Source: CAYXRK01 sp964467615
Lineage (GTDB): Bacteria > Hydrogenedentota > Hydrogenedentia > Hydrogenedentales > GCA-2746185
Reading direction: 5' to 3'
Length of the DNA stretch: 7,560 nt
NCBI GenBank assembly: GCA_964467615.1
Contig: CAYXRK010000214.1
Location: 1 to 7,560 of the forward strand
Positions 1 through 5,486 of this stretch are shown here, one piece after another. A program made the position numbers and the translations under genes. Below the pieces are notes generated by a model. The model ran no database searches. It had not been told where the DNA came from and was given only the letters and a program-made list of their open reading frames with translations. Numbering within the stretch: position 1 is the stretch's first letter; each line of letters begins with the position of its first letter.

Positions 1-1
1 C

Positions 2-142
2 ACGTTGGAGTCCTTTGACTACGTATATGATCCTGGTGCACGCTCTTTTGCGCTCGAATGGATTTTGAGCCAATCGCCATTGAATCCCGGCGAATCGCGC
101 GCGATGGAAATTCGTATCGGGACTAGCCGCCGCTATCGATAG
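2..142 (+). CDS. C-terminal fragment of an unidentified protein (runs off the left edge)
   Basis: An open frame enters from the left edge and runs 46 codons to a TAG at 140-142. It begins TLESFDYVYDPGARSFALEW and ends near MEIRIGTSRRYR. The other two forward frames do not fit as well; one hits TGA within six codons. The residue mix looks like a real protein end, but I recognise no family or motif. The stop lies 27 nt before the ATG of the nucleoside hydrolase on the same strand with no terminator between, so co-transcription is likely. The start is outside the window. Nothing can be said about function. That this is coding at all is an inference from frame openness, spacing and composition. 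Confidence 0.55.
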   Translation, partial: TLESFDYVYDPGARSFALEWILSQSPLNPGESRAMEIRIGTSRRYR

Positions 143-169
143 CTCCAGAAGCGAAGGGTGAAAGTCGAC

Positions 170-1180
170 ATGAGATTGCTTCCAGCGCGCATAACGATCT
201 GTCTCGTTCTCCTCGCGATTTCGGCCAGCGCCGCCGGCCCCGTGAAACTTATCTTCGACACGGACATGGGCAACGACGTGGACGATGCGCTTGCCCTTGC
301 GCTGATCCACGAATTCGCAGATCGCGGCGAGGCCGAACTTCTCGCGGTGACGCTCTCGAAGGACAACCTCTGGGCCGCCGCATACACCGACGCAGTGAAC
401 ACCTTCTACGGCCGCCCGGACATTCCCATCGGCATCGTGAAGGGTGGCAAGACTCCGGACGACGGTAAGTTCGTCCGCGCGATCTCCGAACGAAAAGCGG
501 ACGGCAAGCTCGTCTACCCGCGCGACATTGGCCCCGATCTCAAATCGGACTTGCCCGATGCGACCGATCTTCTCCGCACGACACTGGCCGCCCAGCAGGA
601 TGGCGCCGTCACGCTCGTCAGCGTGGGCTTCTTGACCAACGTCGCGCGTCTGCTTCAATCTAAGCCCGACGCTAACTCACCGCTCAACGGCACGGACCTC
701 GCCAAAGCGAAAGTCAATATCTACATCGCGATGGCTGGGGCCTTCAGCGGCGTCCGCCAGCCGGAATACAACGTCTTCATCGACGCCGAAGCCTCCCGCT
801 ACGTCTTCGCCAATTGGCCCACGCCGTTAGTTGCGAGCGGATTCGAAATCGGCCTCGCGATTTTCTACCCTGCAATCAGCATCGAACGTGACTACGCCTA
901 CGTCCCGGATCACCCCGTCGCCGAGGCCTACCGGCTCTACGACGCGATGCCGCATGACCGTCCCACTTGGGACCTCACCGCCGTGCTGTACGCCGTTCGG
1001 TCCGAGCACGGCTATTTCGATCTGTCATACCCCGGCCGCATTTCACTCAACGCGAAAAACGTCACCGAGTTTGCGGAAGGGGGCGGCGCAGCGCAACGAT
1101 ACCTCGTCGCGTCCCCGGAGCAAGTCACGACGGTGCGCGAACTGTTCGTCCATCTCGTGTCCTCGCCCCCGGAGAAATAG
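170..1180 (+). CDS. Secreted nucleoside hydrolase (inosine/uridine-preferring hydrolase family)
   Basis: Family members hydrolyse the N-glycosidic bond of nucleosides, giving a base and ribose, with Ca2+ held by an aspartate cluster. Numbering from ATG 170 (336 aa), residues 1-22 are a signal peptide: MRLLPAR, a hydrophobic run, then SASAA before GPVKL. There is no lipobox cysteine, so a soluble periplasmic or secreted protein is expected. The Ca2+/ribose cluster DTDMGNDVDD is at 30-39. The core motif VGFLTN is at 152-157, and PEYNVFIDAEA around 198-208 matches the conserved segment that carries the substrate-contacting Glu/Asn. Near the C-terminus TWD (W267, D268) stands where classical enzymes have catalytic His-Asp. 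GTG 158 is an in-frame alternative start adding MKVD; ATG 170 is preferred because it opens a standard signal peptide and has GAAGGG upstream. The gene sits 3 nt before the Nramp-like gene and in line with a nucleoside symporter. Family confidence is high; substrate preference cannot be told. Confidence 0.9.
   Translation: MRLLPARITICLVLLAISASAAGPVKLIFDTDMGNDVDDALALALIHEFADRGEAELLAVTLSKDNLWAAAYTDAVNTFYGRPDIPIGIVKGGKTPDDGKFVRAISERKADGKLVYPRDIGPDLKSDLPDATDLLRTTLAAQQDGAVTLVSVGFLTNVARLLQSKPDANSPLNGTDLAKAKVNIYIAMAGAFSGVRQPEYNVFIDAEASRYVFANWPTPLVASGFEIGLAIFYPAISIERDYAYVPDHPVAEAYRLYDAMPHDRPTWDLTAVLYAVRSEHGYFDLSYPGRISLNAKNVTEFAEGGGAAQRYLVASPEQVTTVRELFVHLVSSPPEK
1171..1174 (+). promoter_or_regulatory. 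Shine-Dalgarno GGAG inside the end of the hydrolase gene
   Basis: GGAG lies 9 nt before ATG 1184 and is formed by the last sense codons of the nucleoside hydrolase (Pro-Glu-Lys-stop). The hydrolase stop and the transporter start are 3 nt apart, so ribosomes finishing the first gene sit on the initiation site of the second. This arrangement favours translational coupling and fixes the start of the Nramp-like gene. Confidence 0.6.
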
Positions 1181-1183
1181 CCC

Positions 1184-2599
1184 ATGAGCGTGCCCGTCCC
1201 GCCGCTGCGCGAGAACGATCTGCCCGCGCGCGAGAAAAGCTTCTGGCGAATGACCGGTCCGGGCGCGGTCATGGTCGGCCTTTCCATCGGCTCCGGCGAA
1301 CTTATCCTCTGGCCCTGGATCACCGCCAAGTTCGGCGAGGAAATGGTCTGGGCTGCCGCCTTCGGCGTCTTTATTCAGGTCTGGATCAACATCGAAATTG
1401 GCCGTTGGGTCATCGCCACCGGCGAGAGCGTCTTCATCGGGTTCACGCGCGTGGCCCGCTGGACGGTGTACTACTTTCTCGTTCTGCTCCTCGTCATCGC
1501 CGTTCTGCCCGGCTGGGCGCGAGCGTCCGGCACCTCCGTCAAGTTGCTCTTCTTCGGCCCGGACGGCCCCGGCGCGGATTGGATGTGGACCGCCCTGGCC
1601 TTCGCCGGCGTATGGGCCCTCTTGCTCGGCCCCAAATTTGTCTACCGCGCGGTCGAAGTGTCCGTCACACTCATGGTCGTCATCATTACGGGCGGCTTGA
1701 TCGTCGTCGCGTTTACGGTCGGGAATCTCTCCGATACGCTTACCTTCTCGAGCGGGTTGCTCAACGTCGGTCACATTTCGCTCTCGGAAGATTTCACCGG
1801 GGCGAAACTGTTCGGCGCGGTCGTGTTCGCGGGCGCGGGCGGCTTCGGCAATTTGTTCTACGCGTACTACCTCCGCGAGAAGGGCATCGGCATGGGACAA
1901 CGCATGCCTGCGATGACTAGCGTCCTCCGCCGAAAAGAGGCCGCGGGCGCTGAATCCGGATTCCTCTTTCGCGATACCGCCGAGAACATCCGCCGCTTCC
2001 GAGACTGGCTCTGGTACGTAGTCCTCGACAATACGCTCTACTTCTGGCTCCTCAACACGTTCACCATGATGTTGTTTATGTACGGATCATTCGTGGCCCT
2101 CCATGTCAAGGGAGTCGTGCCGTCTGAGGCCAACATCGTGTGGGACCTCGCGGTCATTCTGGAAGATTCGCTCCCCGGCGGCCGCTACCTCTATCTCGTC
2201 ATCGCCCTCTCCGCCCTTTTCAGCACGCAACTCACCTTCTCCGACGGCACCGCGCGGCTCTGGACCGATCTGTTCCACCTCAATTTCAAATTCGCGCGGC
2301 GCTGGGCCGCGAACCAGTGGTACCTCTTCTTCCTCCTGGCGCTGAGCATTTTGGGAATCGTTTCAACGTGGTTCTTCGAAACCTACGACGTCTCTTCGCT
2401 CGATTTCTTCTTCCTCAACGCCGTCGGAAACGGCTTCGCGATGGCGCTCTACACGCCCCTGCTTCTCTATATGAATTTCAAACTGTTGCCCGCTTCGGCC
2501 CGCCCCGGCCCGTTCAACGTCCTCATGATGGTGATCGCCTCGGCCACCTACCTCAGCTTCGCCGCCTATGTGACCTACGACAAACTTATCGGGTTCTAA
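1184..2599 (+). CDS. Nramp-related membrane transporter with altered metal-site motifs
   Basis: This 471-aa polytopic membrane protein is Nramp-like. TM1 reads GPGAVMVGLSIGSGELILWP (25-44), which lines up with the Nramp signature GPG...G.iDPGN. In known Nramps the Asp and Asn of DPGN in TM1 and an Ala-x-x-Met in TM6 bind Mn2+/Fe2+. Here DPGN is replaced by G36-S37-G38-E39. The TM6-like segment FAGAGGFGNLFYAYYLREKG (215-234) has no Met at the expected place and no following PHN. Further hydrophobic segments lie at about 94-112, 134-150, 158-180, 275-305, 335-350, 380-396, 405-432 and 443-463, giving an 11-12 TM protein of normal or slightly greater length. A longer hydrophilic loop is at about 235-273. 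It is probably co-translated with the hydrolase and is followed by a nucleoside symporter gene. Divalent-metal transport is what the family does; whether this variant still does so is doubtful. Fold assignment is fairly sure; substrate is unknown. Confidence 0.78.
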   Translation: MSVPVPPLRENDLPAREKSFWRMTGPGAVMVGLSIGSGELILWPWITAKFGEEMVWAAAFGVFIQVWINIEIGRWVIATGESVFIGFTRVARWTVYYFLVLLLVIAVLPGWARASGTSVKLLFFGPDGPGADWMWTALAFAGVWALLLGPKFVYRAVEVSVTLMVVIITGGLIVVAFTVGNLSDTLTFSSGLLNVGHISLSEDFTGAKLFGAVVFAGAGGFGNLFYAYYLREKGIGMGQRMPAMTSVLRRKEAAGAESGFLFRDTAENIRRFRDWLWYVVLDNTLYFWLLNTFTMMLFMYGSFVALHVKGVVPSEANIVWDLAVILEDSLPGGRYLYLVIALSALFSTQLTFSDGTARLWTDLFHLNFKFARRWAANQWYLFFLLALSILGIVSTWFFETYDVSSLDFFFLNAVGNGFAMALYTPLLLYMNFKLLPASARPGPFNVLMMVIASATYLSFAAYVTYDKLIGF

Positions 2600-2608
2600 T
2601 TGGATCCG

Positions 2609-2640
2609 CCGGGCTGATCGGCCCGGGCTGATCGGCCCGG
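2609..2640 (+). repeat. Two tandem 14-bp units forming a strong hairpin between the transporter genes
   Basis: The unit CCGGGCTGATCGGC occurs twice back to back (2609-2622 and 2623-2636), followed by CCGG from a third. The array is close to a perfect palindrome: 2609-2622 can pair with 2627-2640 to give a 14-bp stem with two G-U pairs and a CCGG loop. Alternatively each unit can fold on its own as a 6-bp stem (CCGGGC/GCCCGG) with a TGATCG loop. It starts 9 nt after the Nramp-like stop codon. The following bases (TTGAAGGGAC) contain no T-tract, so it is not a standard intrinsic terminator. It may act as a 3' RNA-stability or attenuation element that sets different levels for the two transporters; that role is inference. 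Confidence 0.7.
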
Positions 2641-2669
2641 TTGAAGGGACATCGCAGTTGGACTAGCAT
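2641..2669 (+). promoter_or_regulatory. Possible weak promoter for the nucleoside symporter gene
   Basis: TTGAAG (2641-2646) and TAGCAT (2664-2669) are separated by 17 nt. Each matches four of six bases of the sigma-70 consensus, and the pair directly follows the hairpin. A start near 2677 would leave a leader of about 40 nt before ATG 2718. In GC-rich DNA such a match can arise by chance, so this is only a candidate. Without it, the symporter would be read through from the upstream genes. Confidence 0.22.
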
Positions 2670-2703
2670 GTGCCGTCCGCTGGGTGAGCGCCGGACGCAC
2701 CGG

Positions 2704-2710
2704 AAGGAGG
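2704..2710 (+). promoter_or_regulatory. Strong Shine-Dalgarno AAGGAGG
   Basis: AAGGAGG, a near-complete anti-SD match, lies 7 nt before ATG 2718. It fixes this start over other in-frame Met codons and suggests efficient translation of the symporter independent of the upstream gene. Confidence 0.75.
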
Positions 2711-2717
2711 ACCGCGC

Positions 2718-4016
2718 ATGGGGTACGTGAAGAGCCGCTTAAGTCTAATGATGTTCCTGCAGTACGCCATGTGGGGACTCTGGCTGCCCATCCTCGCTGG
2801 TTACTTGCAAGCGGACGTAGAAGCCGGCGGACTTGGCTTCACTCCGAGTCAGGTCTTTTACATCACGGCGTTAGCAGCAGCAAGCGGCGCTTTCATCGGA
2901 CCGTTTATAGGGGGGCAAATGGCGGACCGATATTTCTCCGCCGAAAGATTCCTCGCGACCTTGTTGATTGTTGGAGGCGCCGTGCAATGGATTTTGGCCG
3001 CGCAAACAAGCTTCGTCGCATGGTTGATTCTCTCCGTTGTGTACAGCATTTGCTTCCAGCCGACTATTGCGCTCACAAACAGCATCGCGTTTTCTCATCT
3101 GACCGACGCCAACAATGAATTTCCGCGCATTCGCGTGTGGGGAACGATTGCGTGGATTGCTGCCGGTTGGGTATTCCCGATGGTCTGGCTGCAAACGGAC
3201 CTAGAATTCCATCGGTTACCGCCGTTCCTTGCCGGCGATCAAGTACCGGACGCCACTGCCCGACTCATTGATGCGATGCGCTGGTCGGGCGCCCTTTCAA
3301 TCGGTTACGCGGTGTACTGCCTCTTCCTGCCACACACCCCGCCCAAAAAGGACGTGGCGGACCTTGCATTCACAAAAGCTTTCGCTCTAATTAAGCGCAG
3401 ATCGGTGGCAGTGTTAGTCATCACGAGTCTATTCATTTCAGTCATTCACCAAGCATACTTTGCCCAGACGTTTCCGTTTTTTAGGGACGCGTTAGGTCTT
3501 CGCGATAGCGATATAAGTCCGGCAATGACCATCGGGCAGTTCGCCGAGATTCTCGTGATGGCCGGGTTGGGCCTGATGCTGACCCGGCTCGGCTTCCGTT
3601 TTACGATGGCCATCGGCGGCACCGCATACTTGTTGCGCTATCTAATCTTCGGAACGACCACGCTCCCCACTGCGGTCATCATCAGCAGCCAGGCGTTGCA
3701 CGGATTCTGCTTTGCCTGCTTCTTCGCGACGGCGTTCATCTACATCGACCGCATCGCGCCGGACGACGTCCGCCACTCCGCGCAAACAGCCTTCGGCATC
3801 ATCATTCTCGGCGCGGGACCGTTACTATCCGCGCCGATTCTCAGCTTCCTGGCGAAAATGTTCACCGTGGACGGCGTGCTCAACTACAGTTCGCTTTGGT
3901 ACTCCCTCGCCGCCATCGCGGCCCTGACGACCACCTTCTTCGTCGTAATGTTCCGCGACGAAACTACAGGGCCGGTCACCGCCGAAGTCGCCGAAGAGGA
4001 ACCAGTGGTCGGGTAG
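2718..4016 (+). CDS. Nucleoside:H+ symporter of the NupG/XapB type (MFS)
   Basis: This 432-aa inner-membrane protein matches the nucleoside:H+ symporter family in length (NupG is about 418 aa) and in signatures. The N-terminus has SLMMFLQYAMWGLWLPILAGYL (residues 9-30), like the SFLQF..WG.W...L.SY stretch of NupG. A motif like QPTIALTNSIAFSHL follows at about 115-129, then FPRIRVWGTIAWI (135-147), the best family marker, matching FPPIRIWGTIGFI in NupG. The hydrophobicity pattern fits 12 TM segments, with a cytoplasmic central loop (PHTPPKKDVADL, roughly 207-218) between the two halves. The expected role is proton-driven uptake of nucleosides, which fits the secreted nucleoside hydrolase two genes upstream. 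The first 800 or so bases have visibly lower GC than the neighbouring genes, with a dip below 50% around 3361-3480, while the last part is typical. The acidic C-terminal tail (AEVAEEEPVVG) is unremarkable. Exact substrates cannot be read from sequence. Confidence 0.88.
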   Translation: MGYVKSRLSLMMFLQYAMWGLWLPILAGYLQADVEAGGLGFTPSQVFYITALAAASGAFIGPFIGGQMADRYFSAERFLATLLIVGGAVQWILAAQTSFVAWLILSVVYSICFQPTIALTNSIAFSHLTDANNEFPRIRVWGTIAWIAAGWVFPMVWLQTDLEFHRLPPFLAGDQVPDATARLIDAMRWSGALSIGYAVYCLFLPHTPPKKDVADLAFTKAFALIKRRSVAVLVITSLFISVIHQAYFAQTFPFFRDALGLRDSDISPAMTIGQFAEILVMAGLGLMLTRLGFRFTMAIGGTAYLLRYLIFGTTTLPTAVIISSQALHGFCFACFFATAFIYIDRIAPDDVRHSAQTAFGIIILGAGPLLSAPILSFLAKMFTVDGVLNYSSLWYSLAAIAALTTTFFVVMFRDETTGPVTAEVAEEEPVVG

Positions 4017-4040
4017 GGCCTCTCGCCAAGAATCATGTGG

Positions 4041-4060
4041 GGCAGCCGCCCTCGGCTGCC
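4041..4060. repeat. Perfect 8-bp hairpin in the convergent intergenic region
   Basis: GGCAGCCG (4041-4048) and CGGCTGCC (4053-4060) are perfect inverted repeats around a CCCT loop. The hairpin lies 25 nt after the symporter stop and 64 nt beyond the stop of the convergent HicB-like gene. Neither strand has a T-tract after the stem, so it is not a textbook intrinsic terminator, but it could serve as a transcript end or stability element for both operons. It could also be a copy of a dispersed palindromic repeat. Confidence 0.5.
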
Positions 4061-4065
4061 GAAAA

Positions 4066-4096
4066 TGTCACCCCTGCGAAAGCCGGAACCTTGGGT
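4066..4096. repeat. Degenerate copy resembling a dispersed GCGAAAGC-type repeat
   Basis: The segment TGTCACCCCTGCGAAAGCCGGAACC follows the layout of widespread intergenic repeats of the form TCA-CCCC-GCGAAAGC-GGGG-ACC (reverse: GG..CC-GGCTTTCGC-GGG-TGAC). The inner GC-GAAA-GC is intact, but the flanking arms no longer pair well, as in a decayed copy. It directly follows the 8-bp hairpin in a non-coding convergent gap, a usual site for such elements. The match is from memory of the repeat pattern, not from a search. Confidence 0.35.
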
Positions 4097-4123
4097 CTCC
4101 TGCGCGTGCCCGCATTCAGTGAG

Positions 4124-4345
4124 TTATTGAACGACCAGCGGCTCGCCGCGCTCGTGCATGATCTCGAGCACCGATTCGACGACGTCTTGGATGTTTTTCA
4201 AAGCCTCTTCGCGGGAATCGCCCCATGTGGCCGCGCCGCGATGCTCCAATTCGGGCACAATCGCGCACCACTTCCCGTCCGCTTCTTCCAGCCTGACGTT
4301 AAAAACAAACGTTTTCACATTCCGATCCTGTTGCTCAGACGTCAT
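4124..4345 (-). CDS. HicB-like antitoxin, without a visible HicA partner
   Basis: This small protein of 73 aa from ATG 4345 has the HicB/UPF0150 pattern: an N-terminal beta strand (KTFVFNVRLEE), then DGKWCAIVPELEHRGAATWGDSREEALKNIQDVVESVLE, then an acidic end (HERGEPLVVQ). The VPEL...TWGDSREEALKNI core is the characteristic part. HicB proteins neutralise the HicA mRNA interferase and often repress their own operon; the second, DNA-binding domain found in longer HicB proteins is absent. An in-frame TTG at 4372 would add nine residues. ATG 4345 is preferred because it fits the usual short family N-terminus and overlaps the stop of a 12-codon frame. No HicA-like frame with a GSHH-type motif is seen on either side, so this is an orphan antitoxin or has another role. 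It is the last gene of the minus-strand run. Confidence 0.72.
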   Translation of the reverse strand: MTSEQQDRNVKTFVFNVRLEEADGKWCAIVPELEHRGAATWGDSREEALKNIQDVVESVLEIMHERGEPLVVQ

Positions 4346-4380
4346 TTTACCACTCGCAACAGATCGCGACAATCACGCAT
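4342..4380 (-). other. 12-codon reading frame overlapping the HicB start (ATGA)
   Basis: An ATG at 4380 starts MRDCRDLLRVVK and ends in a TGA at 4344-4342 that overlaps the ATG of the HicB-like gene (ATGA). An AGAGAAG stretch lies just upstream, though closer to the ATG than is ideal. Such an overlap allows translational coupling. The peptide faintly recalls the first residues of HicA proteins (M..RDLI.LL), so a trimmed hicA remnant is conceivable, but 12 residues prove nothing. Confidence 0.25.
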
Positions 4381-4396
4381 CACTTCTCTGCTGGTT

Positions 4397-5212
4397 TCAG
4401 GCCAACCCCGCGCGATCAATCATCCGAATCGACTGCGGATTCGTCCCCGGCACGCAAGCATACTGCGCGAAATCCGTGTATCCGATCTGGCGCAGGAGGT
4501 CCTCGTCAATCAGCGCCTTGCCGTTCGACAACTCCGGATGCCGCAAAATCTCGTACGTCGCGTCGGCAAGAATGTCGGCCTTACGCCATTGCTCGCGCTC
4601 GCCCATCGAATGATTGATCGTCGCCTGCGACTCAACCAGCGTCGCCGGCCACAACGCGCTCGCCTTGATGTTGTAGTCCTTGAATTCCTCGGCAATGCCG
4701 AACACCATCATCGTCATGCCGAACTTACCGACGCAATACGCGACGTGGTTCGGCAGCATGCGCAAATCGATCGGAGGTGACATATTCACCACGTGCCCCG
4801 AGCGCTGCGCCTTCATCGCGGGTAGAAACGCCGTCGTCACCGCGAACGCGCCGCGCACGTTCACGTCAATCACCAGGTCGAAACGCTTCATTGGCGTCTC
4901 GTCCATCGGCTTCCACCACAGCGCGCCGGCGTTGTTGATGACCGCGTCCACCCGCCCGAACGCCGCCAGCGTCTGCCGCGCGGCCTCCTCGACGCTCTGA
5001 ACGTCCACCACGTTGCACTGCACCGGCAACACGCGCGTGCCATGCTGTTCAAGCTCCTCCGCCGCCGAAAATATCGTCCCCGGAAGCTTCGGATGCTCCT
5101 CGACCGACTTCGCCGCAACGACGATGTCCCAACCCTCCCGCGCCAGCTTATGCGCCACCGCCTTCCCAATCCCCCGCGACGCGCCCGTGATAAATGCGAC
5201 CGGCGAACTCAT
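4397..5212 (-). CDS. Short-chain dehydrogenase/reductase, HSDL2-like
   Basis: This 271-aa Rossmann-fold oxidoreductase is close in pattern to the N-terminal dehydrogenase domain of hydroxysteroid dehydrogenase-like protein 2. It has the nucleotide-binding motif TGASRGIG (9-16), NNAG (93-96), the structural/catalytic Asn in DVNVRG (N118), catalytic Ser in NMSPP (S145), and Tyr-x-x-x-Lys (Y159, K163). The hallmarks AAKSVEEHPKLPGTIFSAAEE (33-53), NMSPPIDL, GIAEEFKDYNIKASALWP and KADILADATYEIL are all typical of HSDL2-like proteins rather than FabG. Unlike animal HSDL2 there is no C-terminal SCP2 lipid-binding domain. The cofactor is probably NADP(H); the substrate is unknown, with acyl or hydroxy lipids a guess from the family. 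The ATG at 5212 is 15 nt after the DUF4926 stop with no obvious SD, so it may depend on coupling. A 20-nt piece of the gene (5095-5114) recurs exactly at 6313-6332. Confidence 0.88.
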   Translation of the reverse strand: MSSPVAFITGASRGIGKAVAHKLAREGWDIVVAAKSVEEHPKLPGTIFSAAEELEQHGTRVLPVQCNVVDVQSVEEAARQTLAAFGRVDAVINNAGALWWKPMDETPMKRFDLVIDVNVRGAFAVTTAFLPAMKAQRSGHVVNMSPPIDLRMLPNHVAYCVGKFGMTMMVFGIAEEFKDYNIKASALWPATLVESQATINHSMGEREQWRKADILADATYEILRHPELSNGKALIDEDLLRQIGYTDFAQYACVPGTNPQSIRMIDRAGLA

Positions 5213-5227
5213 GGCGGGGACTATCGG

Positions 5228-5458
5228 CTACTTCGCCGCGAACGCGCGAGCATGAGGGATTTCTCGCTCGCGGACTGGACGAACTTGCGCCGCTTCGAGC
5301 GTCACGACCGCAGCCGTCTTTCCATCCAACGTGACAAACTCGACTTCGTATGCCATTCCGTCCGAATAGACATGGATCACTGCGCCAATGTCTCCAATTT
5401 CGAGACCTTCCGCAGGTACAGGCGTAGTCAATATAACTCGCTCGTGTTCCGTAATCAT
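5228..5458 (-). CDS. DUF4926-like small protein (antitoxin-like)
   Basis: This 76-aa protein follows the DUF4926 layout: an N-terminal strand (ERVILTTPVPAEGL), the turn GDIGAVIHVYSDG (22-34), YEVEFVTLDGKTAAVVTLEAAQVRPV (37-62), and a short basic tail. The fold is expected to be a small beta barrel. Members often occur beside toxin-like genes and are suspected antitoxins, but this is not settled. Here the 5' neighbour (5487-6113) is a membrane protein, not a known toxin. SD GAGG is seen as CCTC at 5466-5469 on the + strand, 7 nt before the ATG. The gene lies 28 nt after its upstream neighbour and 15 nt before the dehydrogenase, indicating one operon. Family call is from memory of the consensus. 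Confidence 0.65.
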   Translation of the reverse strand: MITEHERVILTTPVPAEGLEIGDIGAVIHVYSDGMAYEVEFVTLDGKTAAVVTLEAAQVRPVREREIPHARAFAAK

Positions 5459-5486
5459 GATTCAGCCTCGCGCGCCAGAGAACTTC

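Noticed and set aside
1043..1900. Antisense frame of 285 codons opposite the Nramp-like gene
   Set aside because: Its composition is highly charged and low-complexity, it is opposite conserved TM segments, and no SD or family signal was seen.
967..1920. Long + strand frame of 317 codons across the hydrolase and transporter genes
   Set aside because: It is rich in Arg/His/Gly with no motif, and overlaps two clear genes in other frames; it is typical of a GC-rich shadow.
2609..2640. Intrinsic terminator
   Set aside because: The hairpin is strong but no T-tract follows on the transcribed strand, and a promoter-like pair and SD follow directly; kept as a repeat/hairpin only.
4346..4372. TTG start extending the HicB-like protein by nine residues
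   Set aside because: The added residues do not fit the short family N-terminus, and the SD is poorly placed; ATG 4345 is preferred.
3896..4780. + strand frame of 294 codons across the convergent gap
   Set aside because: It crosses the end of the symporter, the non-coding hairpin region and the antisense of two recognised genes, and is Arg/His-rich without domains.
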